In this document: positions 46,834-59,800 of the stretch, piece after piece | Layout of the letters: the number at the start of each line of letters is the position of its first letter | Numbering within the stretch: position 1 is the first letter of the stretch | Assembly: GCF_008831285.2 (NCBI RefSeq) | Contig: NC_045140.1 | Location: 9,298,505-9,362,504, forward strand | DNA from: Nymphaea colorata | Lineage: Eukaryota; Streptophyta; Magnoliopsida; Nymphaeales; Nymphaeaceae | Length of the DNA: 64,000 nt | Direction of reading: 5' to 3' | Made by a program: the position numbers and the translations under genes | The notes under the pieces: generated by a model | What the model saw: only the letters and a program-made list of their open reading frames with translations | What the model was told of the DNA's origin: nothing | The model's database searches: none

Positions 46834-49820
46834 TCATGATGTAACATTTGAATTTAGAATAACAATATCATCAACATATATGAGAAGTAAAGTAAATATG
46901 TTTTCTTTTCGATAAATGAAAAGAGAGTGATCTAGAGGACATCTCCGAAAACCACATTCTTGAATCTTGCAGGAGAAATTGTCAAACCACGAGCGTGAGC
47001 CCTGTTTAAGTCCATAAATAAATTTTCTTAGTTTACAAACCCATGCATGAGAATCTCCTTTCGTATATCCTAGAGGTTGTTCCATATATACTTCCTCTCT
47101 CAAATGGCGATGAAGAAAAGTATTCTTCACGTCCATTTGATGTAGTCTCCATCCATATTCAACTGTCAATGATATAATCACTCGAATTGTTCCCATTTTG
47201 ATCACAGGGCTGAATGTTTCATCATAATCTTCTCCATATTGTTGTGTAAACCCTTTTGCTACTAACCTTGCTTTGTGTCTTTTTATGCTGCTGTCAGGTT
47301 TGTATTTAATTTTATACACCCATTTGGAGCCCACTACATTATTTCCGTGTGGCCTTAGAACGATCTTCCATGTTCCACATTCATGCAACACATCCATTTC
47401 TTCTTTCATAGCCTTTCTCTAATGATGTGATTTTGATGCTTGGTCAAATGAAGTAGGTTCTTCCTCCTTACCAAGATTTGCCATGAATAACTGAAAATCA
47501 AGTGATAAAGAATCATAGCTAACCCACCTGTGAATGGGATGACGAATGTGTTGGGATCTTCTAAGGTGGGGCATGTTGTCTTCTTCACTGTGAGCATCTC
47601 TGTCCCTTAGTCGTCGACTGTAGATAAGACCCGAATACCGATGTGAATCGTTGCTCTGTTCTTCATTATTGCTTTCGTGATGACTTGATGACTGTGTTGG
47701 ATCTTCCTGATTTTCACTTTGAGCTATATCCAATGGTTGTATTGCTCTCTTGGATCTTCACATTGAGGCACAACATTTTCTATTGAGGCACAACATTTTC
47801 TATAACAGGATCTGCAATGAATAACTGTGTACTAGTCCAGGGATCATAAGATTCAATGGTCATAGGCATTTCATTTGTATCATCAAAACTATGTTAATAA
47901 AAAATGATATTTCTTGAAGTTTTGATACGTTTAGTTGTTGGATCATAACATCGAAAACCTTTATATTCATCAGCATATCCAATGAATCTACATTGAATAG
48001 CTTTGTCTTGAAACTTGTTCTTCAAGGCAGCATCAATATGAACATAGCATACATAACCAAAAACCTTCAAGTTCTTGTAATCAGGTTGTTTGCCTAAGAG
48101 TGTAAAATATGGTGATTTAGACATCAAAAGTGTCATAGGCAAACAATTTATTATGTATACAGAAGTATGGAGGGCTTTAGTCCACAAGGAAATGGGCACA
48201 TTAGTATCATGCATCATGCTCATGGTGCTTTCAACTATATGTCGATGTTTCCACTCAACTACGCCATTTTGTTGTGGTGTGTAAGGGCAGAAGATTTGTC
48301 TAGTTATCTTTTTTTCATGTAGAAATTCTATAAAATCAAACGAGGAATATTCTTCCCCTCCATTACATTGAAAATGAACTACATTGGATGAAAATTTGGT
48401 TTGAATCGTGACATAAAAGTTTCAAAATATGTGGGGTACTTCTGATTTGTGTTTCATGAAGTAAATTCAAGTGAAACGTGAGTAAGAGTCAATGAATAAG
48501 ACATAATATCTTGATCCAGACATGGAATCAATAGGAGCTGGCTCCCATACATCAGAAAAAATAGTTTCAAAAGGTTTGGAAGCCCTTTTATTTATATTAT
48601 GGAAAGGTAAAACATGACTTTTACAAAGTCCATAACTTGAACATTTTTTGACACTTGAAGTAAGAAGTAAGCTTGATCTTGGAATGAGACTATCTGTGAC
48701 AAGTTTTTCAATGAAATGTCGACCAAAGTGTCCTAGCACAGATCAGACTCCAAAAATTGGTTAGGGCCCCTTACTTTTGATTGAAAATGGCAACAACTTG
48801 GTACTGATGACGCATTATGTGAAAGAGAAAATGACTTCAATCCTATATCAAAAGTGGATGAATCCTTGGGTAGACATTCCTTGAGGATATACATATTCCC
48901 TTGACGTTCCCCTCTAGTGAACATTTTCTTCGTTTGGAGGTCCTTGACATAGACAGAAGAAGGTGTGAATTCAACAAAAGAGCTTGTATCATCAATGAGT
49001 TTAGAAATGGATATGATGTTCTTTTTTATATTGGGAGCAAGAACAACATTAGACAGTGATAGAGATATCAGAGATGAGGATGACAATGGAATATGTGTAT
49101 TTCCAATATGTGTAATGGGATGAGATTTTCCATCACCTGTTATAATGCAACTTTTACCATAATGAGGGGATAAGTTACTCAATTTACCTGCATTTCCTGT
49201 CACATTGGTAGCTGCACCTAAATCCAAGAACCATTCTCCCTGCTCATTTTGCTTTATAGTCATCTTTGAGAATGCGATCATCAATAGCTGCTGCATATCT
49301 TCGGCGGTGGATTTAGAACTCTGTCCTCCTTGTTTATAATCATGTCTTACCCATTTGTTTTTATTTTGAGGATTAAACCAATGCCTTCATGTGCCCTTCC
49401 TTGTTGCACTGAAAACAAATTGGTATTTTTCTTGAAGTATTCAAAGGAGACATACCTTGGTTATGTGGTGTTGGTAGAATGCCACGACCACCGTGATTGG
49501 AGTTCCCATGGCTCTTACCAAACTTTACATTCATAGCCAACACATTTTGGAAGTTCCCTTGATCAGTCTTTTCAATGACTCTTTTCATATTCATTTCGTG
49601 TTGGAGAAGTTTACCTTATAGTTCGTTGAAGGAAGGCAGAACAGGAAGGACCGCAAGAGCTGTAATAAAAGCATGATAATCTTGCCCAAGTCCATTCAAG
49701 GTTTGCTGCACCTTTTTCTTATAAAAAATGTTATTCTCTGAGGCAGCAAGTTAGTCTGCGACAACTTTGGTGCATTTCACTTTGGCTTGAACATCTTTTC
49801 CATTCTATATGCGGTGTAGA
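46834..49820 (-). pseudogene. Degraded copia gag-pol fragment, third lineage
   Basis: In element order: gag remnant (about 49,820-49,600), CCHC knuckle ICFQCNKEGHMK near 49,400, protease with DLGAATNVTG instead of DSGATNH, integrase (SVKKCSSYGLCKSH, FSDVWEPAPI, YYVLFIDSYSRFT), a linker, then RT (NVVGSKWVYKIKYKPDSS, KARLVAKGFTQQYGEDYDE, LLLIYVDDIVIL) ending near 46,834. RNase H and both LTRs are absent. Many stops and frameshifts. It directly follows the CDKC exon at 46,650, so it may be what severed that gene. Confidence 0.85.
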
Positions 49821-50397
49821 CAAATATTGAAAGTTTGATGTTTCAAACTTTTGAAAAGATTCTTGAAAAATCATTTGAGAATGTGAAATATTTTGAGGAA
49901 AACTAGAATTGGAAAATCTTTGTAAATATCATTTGAAAAGCTTGGGAAATCATTTTGAAGTCATTTTAGTATTCTCTTAAGACTTTAAGTAGGTTTGAGA
50001 TTTTGCTCTAATTCGGTTACTAACTAGCTAGAGCTCCATCTCATCTTGTTTAAATTCTTTTAGAGTGGTGCTTGTGATCATAAGTGATATCAAGTGAGTG
50101 TAAGTGCATGAATGCATTGATCCTATATGATTAGAAGAGAATAAAACATTTCTACCATAACATTAATCTAAAAACATTCCTACCATCACATACATCTAAG
50201 ATTTTTGTAATAAATATTTTTGATAAAAAGATAAAGGTTTTTGAAAATGAAATGAGATTAAGCATGAATCCAACATTGGGTCATTACTTGATTTTTGGTT
50301 TTAGTGAAGTTGGCAAATGAGAAATTAAAATCTTAAATCATAAGAGAAAAATATTGAAAAAACAGAAAAGATGAAATACTTTCATAGAGAGAAATAC

Positions 50398-50438
<41 letters not shown>

Positions 50439-50524
50439 CCTTAAAAATCACAAAATCAAATATTTAAAAGAAAGAGAGATACACATTCATATACATATTT
50501 ATACATACATAAATATGTATATAA

Positions 50525-50564
<40 letters not shown>

Positions 50565-52200
50565 AGGTACATATATGAAAGCTTGTGAAAATGAGGTTGA
50601 AATCAAATAGAGAAGAAAAGATGATTTTAGAAAGACAGAGAGATTTTAAAATGGAATACATGTATATATATTGATATATACGTATATGAGAATTTGTAAA
50701 AGCATGTTAAATCATAAAGATTTAATGACAAAGCAAGATATTCATGTGCACGTACACATATATAACATGTATATACGTATATGTCTTCATGAGTATTAAG
50801 ATCAAGAACTGACTTGAAAATAGCCGACTTCAATTTTTGATATAGGCCAGAATGAAACTTAGGCTCATGCAAGAATCTAAGTTAAGTTTCCAAGACCGCA
50901 TTAGAGAGGGTATTTAGTTTTGAAAATCTTTTGAAAAACATGATTCTAAATATTTTTGTGTGAATAAAACCACAACTATTACAAGAAAATTGATTTCTCT
51001 CACCATTAGATATGGAAGAAAATAAAAAAAACATGAAATGGAGAGCACAGTAGGAAATCACTCATTGTGGGTAATTAAGAAATAAACTAAGTGTGAAATA
51101 ACATGAAAATGCACTTTAACATGTACAAATTAGTGAAGGGCTTTCCCGGGTTAGACAAGTCTCAACCTCAAAAATCAACACAAGAATGATGAAATCTCAA
51201 CCCAAACACTCATTCTCACCATGAATTTGCTCATTAATTAAGGAAAAGTTAGAATATCATGCATGAACATCATTTCAAGAATATATGATGAGTAAGACAA
51301 TATAGCAAGAATATTTTTTGGGATAAAATGAAGAAATGTAATTTATTCCGCCTTGCTCATACTCCCAGTGCACTCAAGAGTTGTTCTTGATTCCGAATAA
51401 GAAATCATTTGAGCTTTCTTGCATGGCCATGGGGAGGTGACAAGAGGAAAAGAGGAAATAGATGAAAATGAGAGGAAGATTACATACCTCAAATATGAAT
51501 GATATTAGAAAGGAACCTTCTCTTTTGAATGATTTTGGAGTCGCCTAAGATTAAGCTCCAAGATGATGAACCACCAAGGGATTTCTTTGTGCTCCTTTGA
51601 AGAATTGTAGCTTGATGAAGCTTCCTCCCAGGGTTGGAGAAGAAGAGAGAAATGGAAAGAGAGAGCAAAGGAAATTTTGGATTTCAAGTGAGGAAGCACA
51701 AGAGGTTCCTCCATGGTTGGCTCATGTTCAAGGAGGATTGTGGGAGTATTTATAGGGAGTTTTAGAGCTAAAATTCAAAATTCGAATCCAAGATTTGAAT
51801 TCAAGGGGGAAGAGTTTTGGAGCCAAAATTCAAAATTTGAATTCAAGAGGGAAGAGTCTTGGAATTCTCAATTTGGATCTAAACTTGGATTTTAGATTTT
51901 AGATTTCAGATTTGATAATTAGATTTTGGATTTGAATCTCGCATCTAAGTTGGGTTTTGAATTTGAATTTTGTGTTTTGAGTTTGAAATGATTGATTTGG
52001 ATCTAGACTTGGGTTTAAAAATTAAATTTGTTTTGGGTCTAAAATTTAAATTCAAATAATAAAATAATAATTTTTTTTAAAAAAAAATTTTGGGGTGATA
52101 ACAATGCCCCTCTTTGCTACTAAGCAGACATTTGTTGTGCTTAGTGGCAAAGATAAACACCTCAAATTTTGAATGACTAAAATTTTGGCTAAAAAGATTA
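49821..52200. other. AT-rich intergenic DNA with microsatellites
   Basis: No exon recognised. GA repeat at 50,404-50,432; adjoining AT (50,525-50,540) and GT (50,541-50,564) repeats. 51,760-51,990 repeats phrases such as CAAAATTTGAATTCAAG(A/G)GGGAAGAG and GATTTTAGATTTTAG. A block GGGTGATAACAATGCCCCTC near 52,094 resembles an LTR-internal junction, but I cannot fix an element. Confidence 0.5.
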
Positions 52201-52220
52201 AAAATGTTGGAACTGCATTT

Positions 52221-52665
52221 CAGGTTTTAACCTCTTACCTGAATGGATTGTATGAGCTAACGTTGCAGGTTTAACCTCTTACTTGCGTGGGTATACCGAT
52301 ATCAAATTCAGGTTTAACTCCTGTGAATGGGTTGCCTTGACTTGCATCACAAGTTTAACCCCTTACCTGTGTGAGTTGCATTGGCTTGTAGGTTCAACCC
52401 CTTACCTATGTGGGCTGCTTTGGCATGCAGTGCAAGTCTAACCCCTTACTTGTGTGGGTTGCGTTGGCTTGCAGGTTCAACCACTTACTTGTGTGGGCTA
52501 CGTTGGCTTGCAGTGCAGGTTTGACTCATTTACATGTGTGGGCTGTTTTGGCTTATAGTGCAGGTTTAACCCCTTTACCTGCGTGAGTTGTTTTGACTTG
52601 CAGTGCATGCTTAACCCCTTGACTTGTGTGGGTTGCTGTTTTGTCTATAATTTCAGGTTTTACCC
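52221..52665. repeat. Minisatellite, about 42-bp unit, 11 copies
   Basis: Each unit has the core CAGGTTTAACCCCTTACCTG followed by TGTGGGTTGC(A/T)TTGGCTTG. Cores start at about 52221, 52266, 52309, 52350, 52389, 52433, 52472, 52516, 52561, 52606 and 52654, spaced 39-48 bp. Units are diverged. No reading frame runs through. Confidence 0.85.
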
Positions 52666-53154
52666 TTTTCCTGAATGAGTTGCTCGATAACAAGAGGCAA
52701 TGCAAGGGAAGAACCCTCATCCCCTCGAATACCTTTGCTGAAATTCAGAATGAGTTCCTATTGCTCCAACATTGGTTGTGACAAGAGGACATCTTATCAC
52801 CTCAAGTGCCTAATGGTGAAGTCTTTGTTTTCACCTAAGGCTGGATTTTGAACTTGTTAAAATTCCTTAAACTAGTGCTTAGGTTGAGCTTTCTTTGAAA
52901 AACCCTTAACCAAATGGTCAAGTTGCGCTTGCTTCATAAGATTCTCTTCCTCGCGACCAGGTTGAAATAGCCTTAGAATGCTCCGAACCTTGTGGTCGGA
53001 TTACGCTTGATCAAATCTTTAGCTTAGTAGCTATGTCGATTTGATTGGGATATGATCCCCTTTTTCTATGGACAATGATGATTGTGCACGCAAAAGTAAT
53101 TTGGAAATGTCTCGAAATAAAAAAAAAAAATATCCCAGTATTAGCAATTGCCAT

Positions 53155-54440
53155 GATTAAAGTAGCAAGAATAACATATGTGCACATGCTTCTCTCCTTA
53201 GTCGCTTAGTTCAAACGGGAGATTCGCCAACTAGATTTTGATAATGCTTTCTTAAATGGATTTCTAACCGAGGAAGTTTATGTGTTGCAGCCTCAAGGCT
53301 ATGAAGACCCCAACCACCCCAATCATGTGTGCGGTCTTGTGAAGGCCTTATACGGCCTGAAACAGGTGCCATGTGCCTGGTACATGCACCTTAGTCAATT
53401 TCTCCAACACTTTGGATTTTAGATCAACACCTCAAATCCATCTTTATTCATTTCTCAATGATGCAAAGCCTACATTCTTGTTTATGTAGATGACATATTA
53501 GTGACAGGCCCATCTAACGAAGTAATATTGAAGGCGATTCAAAAGCTAAAACAACATTTTTCCATAAAAGTTATCGGTCGGTTGTCATATTCTTTAGGAA
53601 TTGAGGTCTTTTATAAAAATGATTGCATTTATCTTAGTCAAAGGAATTACCTACTCAATATCCTCAAACAAACCCATATGGAGAATGCAAAAGCATCGGC
53701 TACACCTATGAGCACCACACTTAAGATTCACAAGGACGAAATTCCTTATGAAAATGAGACTTTCTACCGAAGCGCCGTTGGAGCACTTCAATATGCATGC
53801 TTCACCAGGCTGGATCTTTCTTTTTCAGTCAATAAAGTCGGCCAATACATGCATCAGCCCACCTTTGATCACTGAAAAGTGGTAAAAAGAATTCTGCAAT
53901 ATGTTCAAGGTACACTAAACTTTGGTTTGTGTTTTAAATCAACCACAAATGCGCTGACTCTCCAAACCTATGCCGATGCCAAATGGGCAAGTTGTTTGGA
54001 TGATCAAAAGTCTTAGGGTGTGTGATATTTCTTGGAGGAAACACCATTTCATGGTTCCCAAGAAAACAACAAACTGTGGCGCTATCTAGCACAAAGGCAT
54101 TCATAAGTCACTGGCAAGAGGTGTTGCAGAGTTGCTTTGGAATCAGTCTTTATTACAAAAATTCTGCTTCAGAACAACCAAGGCTCCCATATTTTGGTGT
54201 GATAATATTGAAACATTTTTCTTCGCAACCAGCCCAGTTTTTCAAACTCGAACCAAACACGTGGAAATCAACTTCCACTTTGTCAAAGACCATGTAAACA
54301 AAGGGCATATAACGGTTCAATTTATTCGGTCCAATGAACAGATTGCCGATAGTTTAATAAAACCATTGAATGTTGCACTCTATGGCCAATTCAAAAACAA
54401 TTTGAATGTTTTAGGATTACATGCTCAAATTGAGGAGGCA
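53155..54440 (+). pseudogene. copia RT/RNase H remnant, fourth lineage
   Basis: RT from about 53,230 ([37 protein letters not shown]), catalytic YVDDILVTG near 53,485, the QRNYLLNILKQTHMENAK block, then RNase H (YADAKWASCLDDQKS) ending HAQIEEAC with the stop at 54,444. Stop codons replace residues after HFGF (53,420), after SLFISQ (53,461), after FDH (53,873) and after QKS (54,015), and there is a frameshift near 54,110. The RNase H wording (TRTKHVEINFHFVKDHV) differs clearly from the other copia elements here. Gag, protease and integrase are absent. Confidence 0.87.
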
Positions 54441-55317
54441 TGTTAAGGATAATTACGTTAAGAATAATTGCCCAGCCGTTGCAAATAAAACACCAGCTAC
54501 AAATCAATAGTCAGCATGTGCAATGTGTAATCATAGGGATGTAAGATTTGCGGTTACATGAAGATTTTCATTTCCAGTTTTAAATTATTGAATGTATATA
54601 GCAAGTGTATCCTTATTGATGTAATCAGTAACTAATAATAAATAGTTACTCACCCCACACGTGACGGTGAGGAGTGAGGATTCCTACCAATTATCTAGAT
54701 ACTAAGTAACAGGAGCAACAATATATATTTGTCCTACATGATGAAAGCTGATGGTGGCACGAGCATGTTGATCTAGCGCCTTAGGTCAGGGATTGGAGGA
54801 TGAAGGATAATAAGTCCTAAGTGGTCGCAAGAAAATGCATCATGTACCGCACAATATCCTAGATGGTAGAAGAGTGTGCCTGCTGCTAAAAGCAATCCAA
54901 TGATTCCTAGCAATCAAGAAGTGCACACAATGGGCAAGTAGCTTTGTAGAATGTGGTGGAAGCTACCAAGCATGGTCTACCTGCAAATCTAATTGCCTTT
55001 TCACATAAAAAATTGAAGCCTACTAGCCAAATGAAAGCACATATCAATTAGATGACATCTTCAACATCTTTTTTGCAAGGATATTGATGATGTACGTGCA
55101 TTATAACATGTCCATTATTTCGTTGAAACTTTTTGTAGTTTCCTTCCCATGTGTGGAGTCATGGTCCCAAAACTCTCATGGGAAGCAATTTAATTTATAA
55201 ATCATTAAGTTGTCAGTTACCTAAACGGAGTAGTCATTTTCCTCCCCAGTGTTATTTTATATATTTGTGCTTTCTCTACTTATTCTAATACGGTAAAGGT
55301 TTGTCTAGGCCCCAACA
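54441..55317 (+). repeat. Probable 3' LTR of the 53-kb copia remnant
   Basis: It starts TGTTAAGGATAATTACG at the pol stop and could end at CCCCAACA (55,317), giving about 877 bp. No 5' LTR is present for comparison, so the right end is a guess. Confidence 0.45.
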
Positions 55318-55596
55318 GTATATTCGTTAGACAAAAAAAAAGAGTTTTGATCATAGGGCCTGTCTTAAAGACCTATAACCAAAAGATTCATATTTCACTT
55401 CAAACGGGAAGACGCTGGTGTCTCAACTCTCAAGAAGATTAATTCTTTTCCAATGAAGAGAAAACTGGCTACTTAGAAGTCAAATGACTCAATGAGTTGC
55501 ATCCTTATCGCTTCTATTCTTTCTTCTTTTGCAGTTTCTAGCAGAACGATCCTGCTAGCAAGCAAAGCGTAACCACCCGCTCCCCCCCACCCCTCC

Positions 55597-55620
55597 AACA
55601 CACACACACACACACACACA

Positions 55621-55672
<52 letters not shown>
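55597..55672. repeat. CA/TA compound microsatellite
   Basis: A CA run (55,597-55,623) passes directly into a TA run (55,624-55,672). Confidence 0.95.
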
Positions 55673-55675
<3 letters not shown>

Positions 55676-56546
55676 GAAACCTCTAAAATATAAAACTCTT
55701 TTTGGATGTATTTCATAGACACTAAGTTGCATGCCTTTGGGTTTTAGTTTGTGAAATGGGATTAGGATTTCCTGCTTGACAGTCATGGTTGTGCAATCGA
55801 ATCTTAGTTGCTTGCTCAACAGTCTGTAAGAAGCAGACCCTCTGGATTTTTAGTCAGGCTCACTTGGTTTGCACATGGATCTAAAGGATCCGAAAGTTAA
55901 GCTTGGAGAATCTCTTCGTGATTTCTTAACAGTATGAATAACTCTTGCATGGCCCCAGACTTTTTGCTTTTGTACACGACAAGTAAAGTTGACCGTTGAC
56001 CGTAAAGTCTTCTCCTTCGATTTAAATAGGATACGCGCCTCTGTCATAAATAATGTTGCGGATTTTTTTTCATTTCCGCAAAAATTTCTCTCAACTGGAG
56101 AACATGACATAAAACTCTAACGTCCCACTGCAGGTTATAAGCAGTAAACTGGCGGCATCGTGAACCTTACCACCTACCACTTTTCCTAAGACACGCTTCA
56201 AGCATCAATGTCTTAACTTTGGTCAAAAAGTTATTTGAGAAAGAAAATGTAAACGCAGATAAATAAATTGATAATTGAAAACATAGCAAAAAACGGAAGC
56301 AAATAAGTAGATGAACTCTTGATCACTAGTAAATGAACAAGTTGGTGGTGACCTGTTTGATAACGATGAAGCACCTTTTGCATAATCAATGTGGGAAAAA
56401 TCTTGGGAAGTTTCCTTGATTTTTATGATCCTAAAACCAACGGTTCGTGTAACATACTCTCTAAATTATTTACAGGGAAAAGATCAAATATTACTTTTGG
56501 AAAAGCCAAGAAACTTCAGAAATACCGTTGACTTTAAGAACCAATT
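55673..56546. other. Intergenic DNA upstream of the STK16-like gene
   Basis: No exon recognised. Holds the upstream region of the gene starting at 56,877. Confidence 0.5.
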
Positions 56547-56556
56547 TTTATATAAG
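56547..56556 (+). promoter_or_regulatory. Candidate TATA box of the STK16-like gene
   Basis: TTTATATAAG, about 320 bp before the ATG at 56,877. The spacing leaves room for a 5' leader of about 290 bases. Prediction from sequence only. Confidence 0.4.
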
Positions 56557-56876
56557 CGGCCTTGCGAGAGATCTACGAAAAGATCGATATCAGTTGTTCT
56601 AAAAGTATCGGGTTATTTTTAATCTCGATATTTTTCTGAAAACGAGATCTGTGGCAGCCCCAGCTCCGGAACACAGGTGTGAAGCGAGCCTCTGGGCATC
56701 GTTGAACAGCAGCGAGGGGAATAGGTAGACAAAGGAAGATTAGTCTTGGCGCGAACGACGGAGTTCGTGATCCAAGGAGGACGTTCATAGCGATTTGGTT
56801 GGTCTTCTTTGTTCGAGGGAGCTAGATCTTGGGCTGGTTTGAGATGATTTAGATTCTTGGCAACTTTAGGGAGGAG

Positions 56877-59800
56877 ATGGGTTGCTCCTTTTCCGGATTG
56901 AATGCGCTCTATGACGCTGTTAATGGAGCTGGGGACGTTTGGATCAACGAGAGCAGGTTCAGAGTCATTAGGCAGCTCGGAGAAGGCGGTTTCGCCTACG
57001 TGTTCTTGGTGAAGGATGTGACGGCCGAGGGATCTGGAACGAAATTCAAGGACCCTTCTCATGTCTCTGGTGAGTTCGATTTAAATTTCGTGAGCCGGTA
57101 TTTTAAATTCGATGAACTATGGTTTTTCCGAGTGTAATTGAGTATTCATTGATAACCCTCGAACTGAATTTTGCTGTCTCTTTTCTGAAGTACGAATGTT
57201 GGTTGTTCCAAAAATGGATATGAAGGTCGTCCGCTTCCATATGGCTTTCCTGTCATCAATTTTGATATTTTACTTTTGTTGTCTATAAGTAGTGGAGTTT
57301 TAATCAGAGTTCTGATATTGGTCCGTGATCCAAGTCCTGTTCTTTCTTAGCGGATATTCGACTTGTTAGATTGGCAGAAATTATGGTTACTCTCGAACGT
57401 TTTCGCACTTCGTTTGTTAGAACATAAAGTTAGCGGCGGTGCTTTAAGGTCAGCTAATTCTTTACTTCTATATCACACTGTAATAATTGATTCCATGGCC
57501 TTTCGATTTTATAACTTATAATTTTTGTGATAGCCAAGTGTAGGAGTTTTGCTTTATCAACATAACTCGGGATGTTATAGTTTCTGTGGAATTGCTATCA
57601 TACCTTGACATATATAATATAAGTTTATTTTCTTCATTCAGTCTTTTTATATTTTGCTATAGAGAATGTTATTATATTCAAGGAAAGAGCTTAAACTAAT
57701 ACTTTGGTTGTCATACCTCCAGATAATGGTATATACGCAATGAAAAAGGTTCTCATCCAGTCAGAGGAGCAGCTAGAGCTGGTGAAGCAAGAAATACGAG
57801 TTTCATCCCTTTTTAGTCATCCCAACTTGCTTCCTCTTCTTGACCATGCGACCATTGCAGTTAAGGTACTGTTCAGGCTACATGCTGGGCGTTATCCTTT
57901 TTCCATATCTGTTCTTCTTCGTTAAGCTTTAATTGCATAATGCAGCTACTGAAATGCTTCACATGATAAAAATTAATGAAACATAGTATGTCTTTTTAGT
58001 GAGAATTATCACGATACTACTTTAAGTCTATTCAATGGTCAAGTCTTTTATTTGATCATCTAGGATCTTCTGAGTTGGTGTTTTCTTTTCGGCATATGGA
58101 AAACAAATATCTTGCTTCTAGAAGAACCGTACATCCCAGGCGACTAGCTTTGCTAAGAGTACAGTTGTCAATGGCATTTCATGATCTTTCATTTCGTTTG
58201 TATTAGCTGACTGATATACACTTTATAAACATGTATTCTCATTTTAAATAAGTGAAACATTTCGTGTATCCTGCCTTCTTTCTCTGAGAATGACCAGCTG
58301 TGATATCCGTCTTTGTTCATCTATCTTTTGGATATGTGATATTGGATATCTTCTTTGCATTGTTTGTCAGTATCATTATTTTACTATTGAAGCACAACCT
58401 GCTTTGTCACATTCTTCATGATGGAGCCATTTTTTTTTTTGCTGGAAATCTGTTGTTGGCTTGTTGCAGTTTGTGAATCTGATGTTCTGTTTACTCATTT
58501 ATGCAATGTTCTTCTTAGGTGATTAAAGTTATGCATTATCTAAGAGCAAGTACAAACTGAAAGTTACCAACAAGAAATATATGAAATAAGCCTTTTCATA
58601 GCATATAATATGTCTCCGCTGATTCTGCAGGGCCCTAACCCAGGAACATGGAACCATGAAGCATACTTATTGTTCCCAGTCCATTTGGATGGAACATTGC
58701 TTGACAGTGCCAAAACAATGAAAATGAAAAAGGAGTTCTTCTCTACAATTACAGTTCTTCAAATATTTAGACAGGTAGATTCATGTAACTTTTTTTTTTC
58801 CCCAACTGTCTGCAAGTTTGTCTTGTTTCCATTGTGAACATCAATTCAAATGTTTTCAAGATGCTCACCAAAGTATACGTTAATGATGGTTCTGTATCAA
58901 CTAGCAAGTGACATCACAATCCCTTTGTATACTGAGTGGGCATATACAGTAGTGAACAAATAATGACATGCATTTGTTTTCTTAAATATGACCTAAAGGT
59001 GGCAAACCAGGCATAAGTTTGACTTGAAGATCAAATTGTACAAGTTGGTCAAATTGGTGATTGTTGATAACTTTTTTGGTAGATCTCTTCTTTAGTATGA
59101 GATTTTCCTTGGTGAAAAATAAAAATGGTTGTGTACAAACTACAAACTATAAACCATGAACTGGTGGGATGAAGATTTAGTATCAAGTAGGAACCTTAGA
59201 TGTTACAAAGGAGAATTATCTTTGCTAGGAGAAGAGCTTGTCAAGTGTCTCAAAAGTTATCCATAAGGTGGTTGGCATAGTGGAAGCAGAAAATGGCTGT
59301 CATACAGGTGGTCAATCTTTGAGTCTGGGAATACTCCTTTGGTGCAAAATGTCCCTGCCAGCATAAGCCTGTGATCTTGAAGTTTTTTGGCTTTTGCCAT
59401 GCTGGGGATTGATCTATGATCTGCTTGCTATTGGGCTTTTTGTTAAACTAAAGTTACTAAATTGCTTCAAGTTTTAGAGGTTTGAGGCTTTTGAAACCAT
59501 GTCATCAAGCTATTTTGCAGCACCTTATCTACATTACTGGTACCACATAGAAACTCAACAGTTTGTCAGCTTGATGATGTTAACCTGGAACAGATGTTCT
59601 AAGACCCAGTGACTCAGGACTTGACTGATTTGTTAACTTCTGTTTTTGAAAGAAAAAAAAAATATAACTTGTCATTTAAACATAAAAGGTTGTAGAATGA
59701 CGTGGTTAGATGTATAACTAAGAAACAGTCAACAAAAAATCAAGTAAAGTCATGGTTAAGTTATATTTACTCATGTGATAACAAGAAATCATACTTTAAG

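Noticed and set aside
50371-50872. Arg/Glu-repeat and Ile/Tyr-repeat frames
   Set aside because: They translate GA and AT/GT microsatellites.
52221-52665. Possible CRISPR array (regular repeats)
   Set aside because: Eukaryotic sequence, repeats diverged, spacers also repetitive, no cas genes; a minisatellite.
56619-57062. A 147-codon minus-strand frame over the STK16-like first exon
   Set aside because: It is antisense to a clear kinase exon and its 5' leader, with no recognisable domain.
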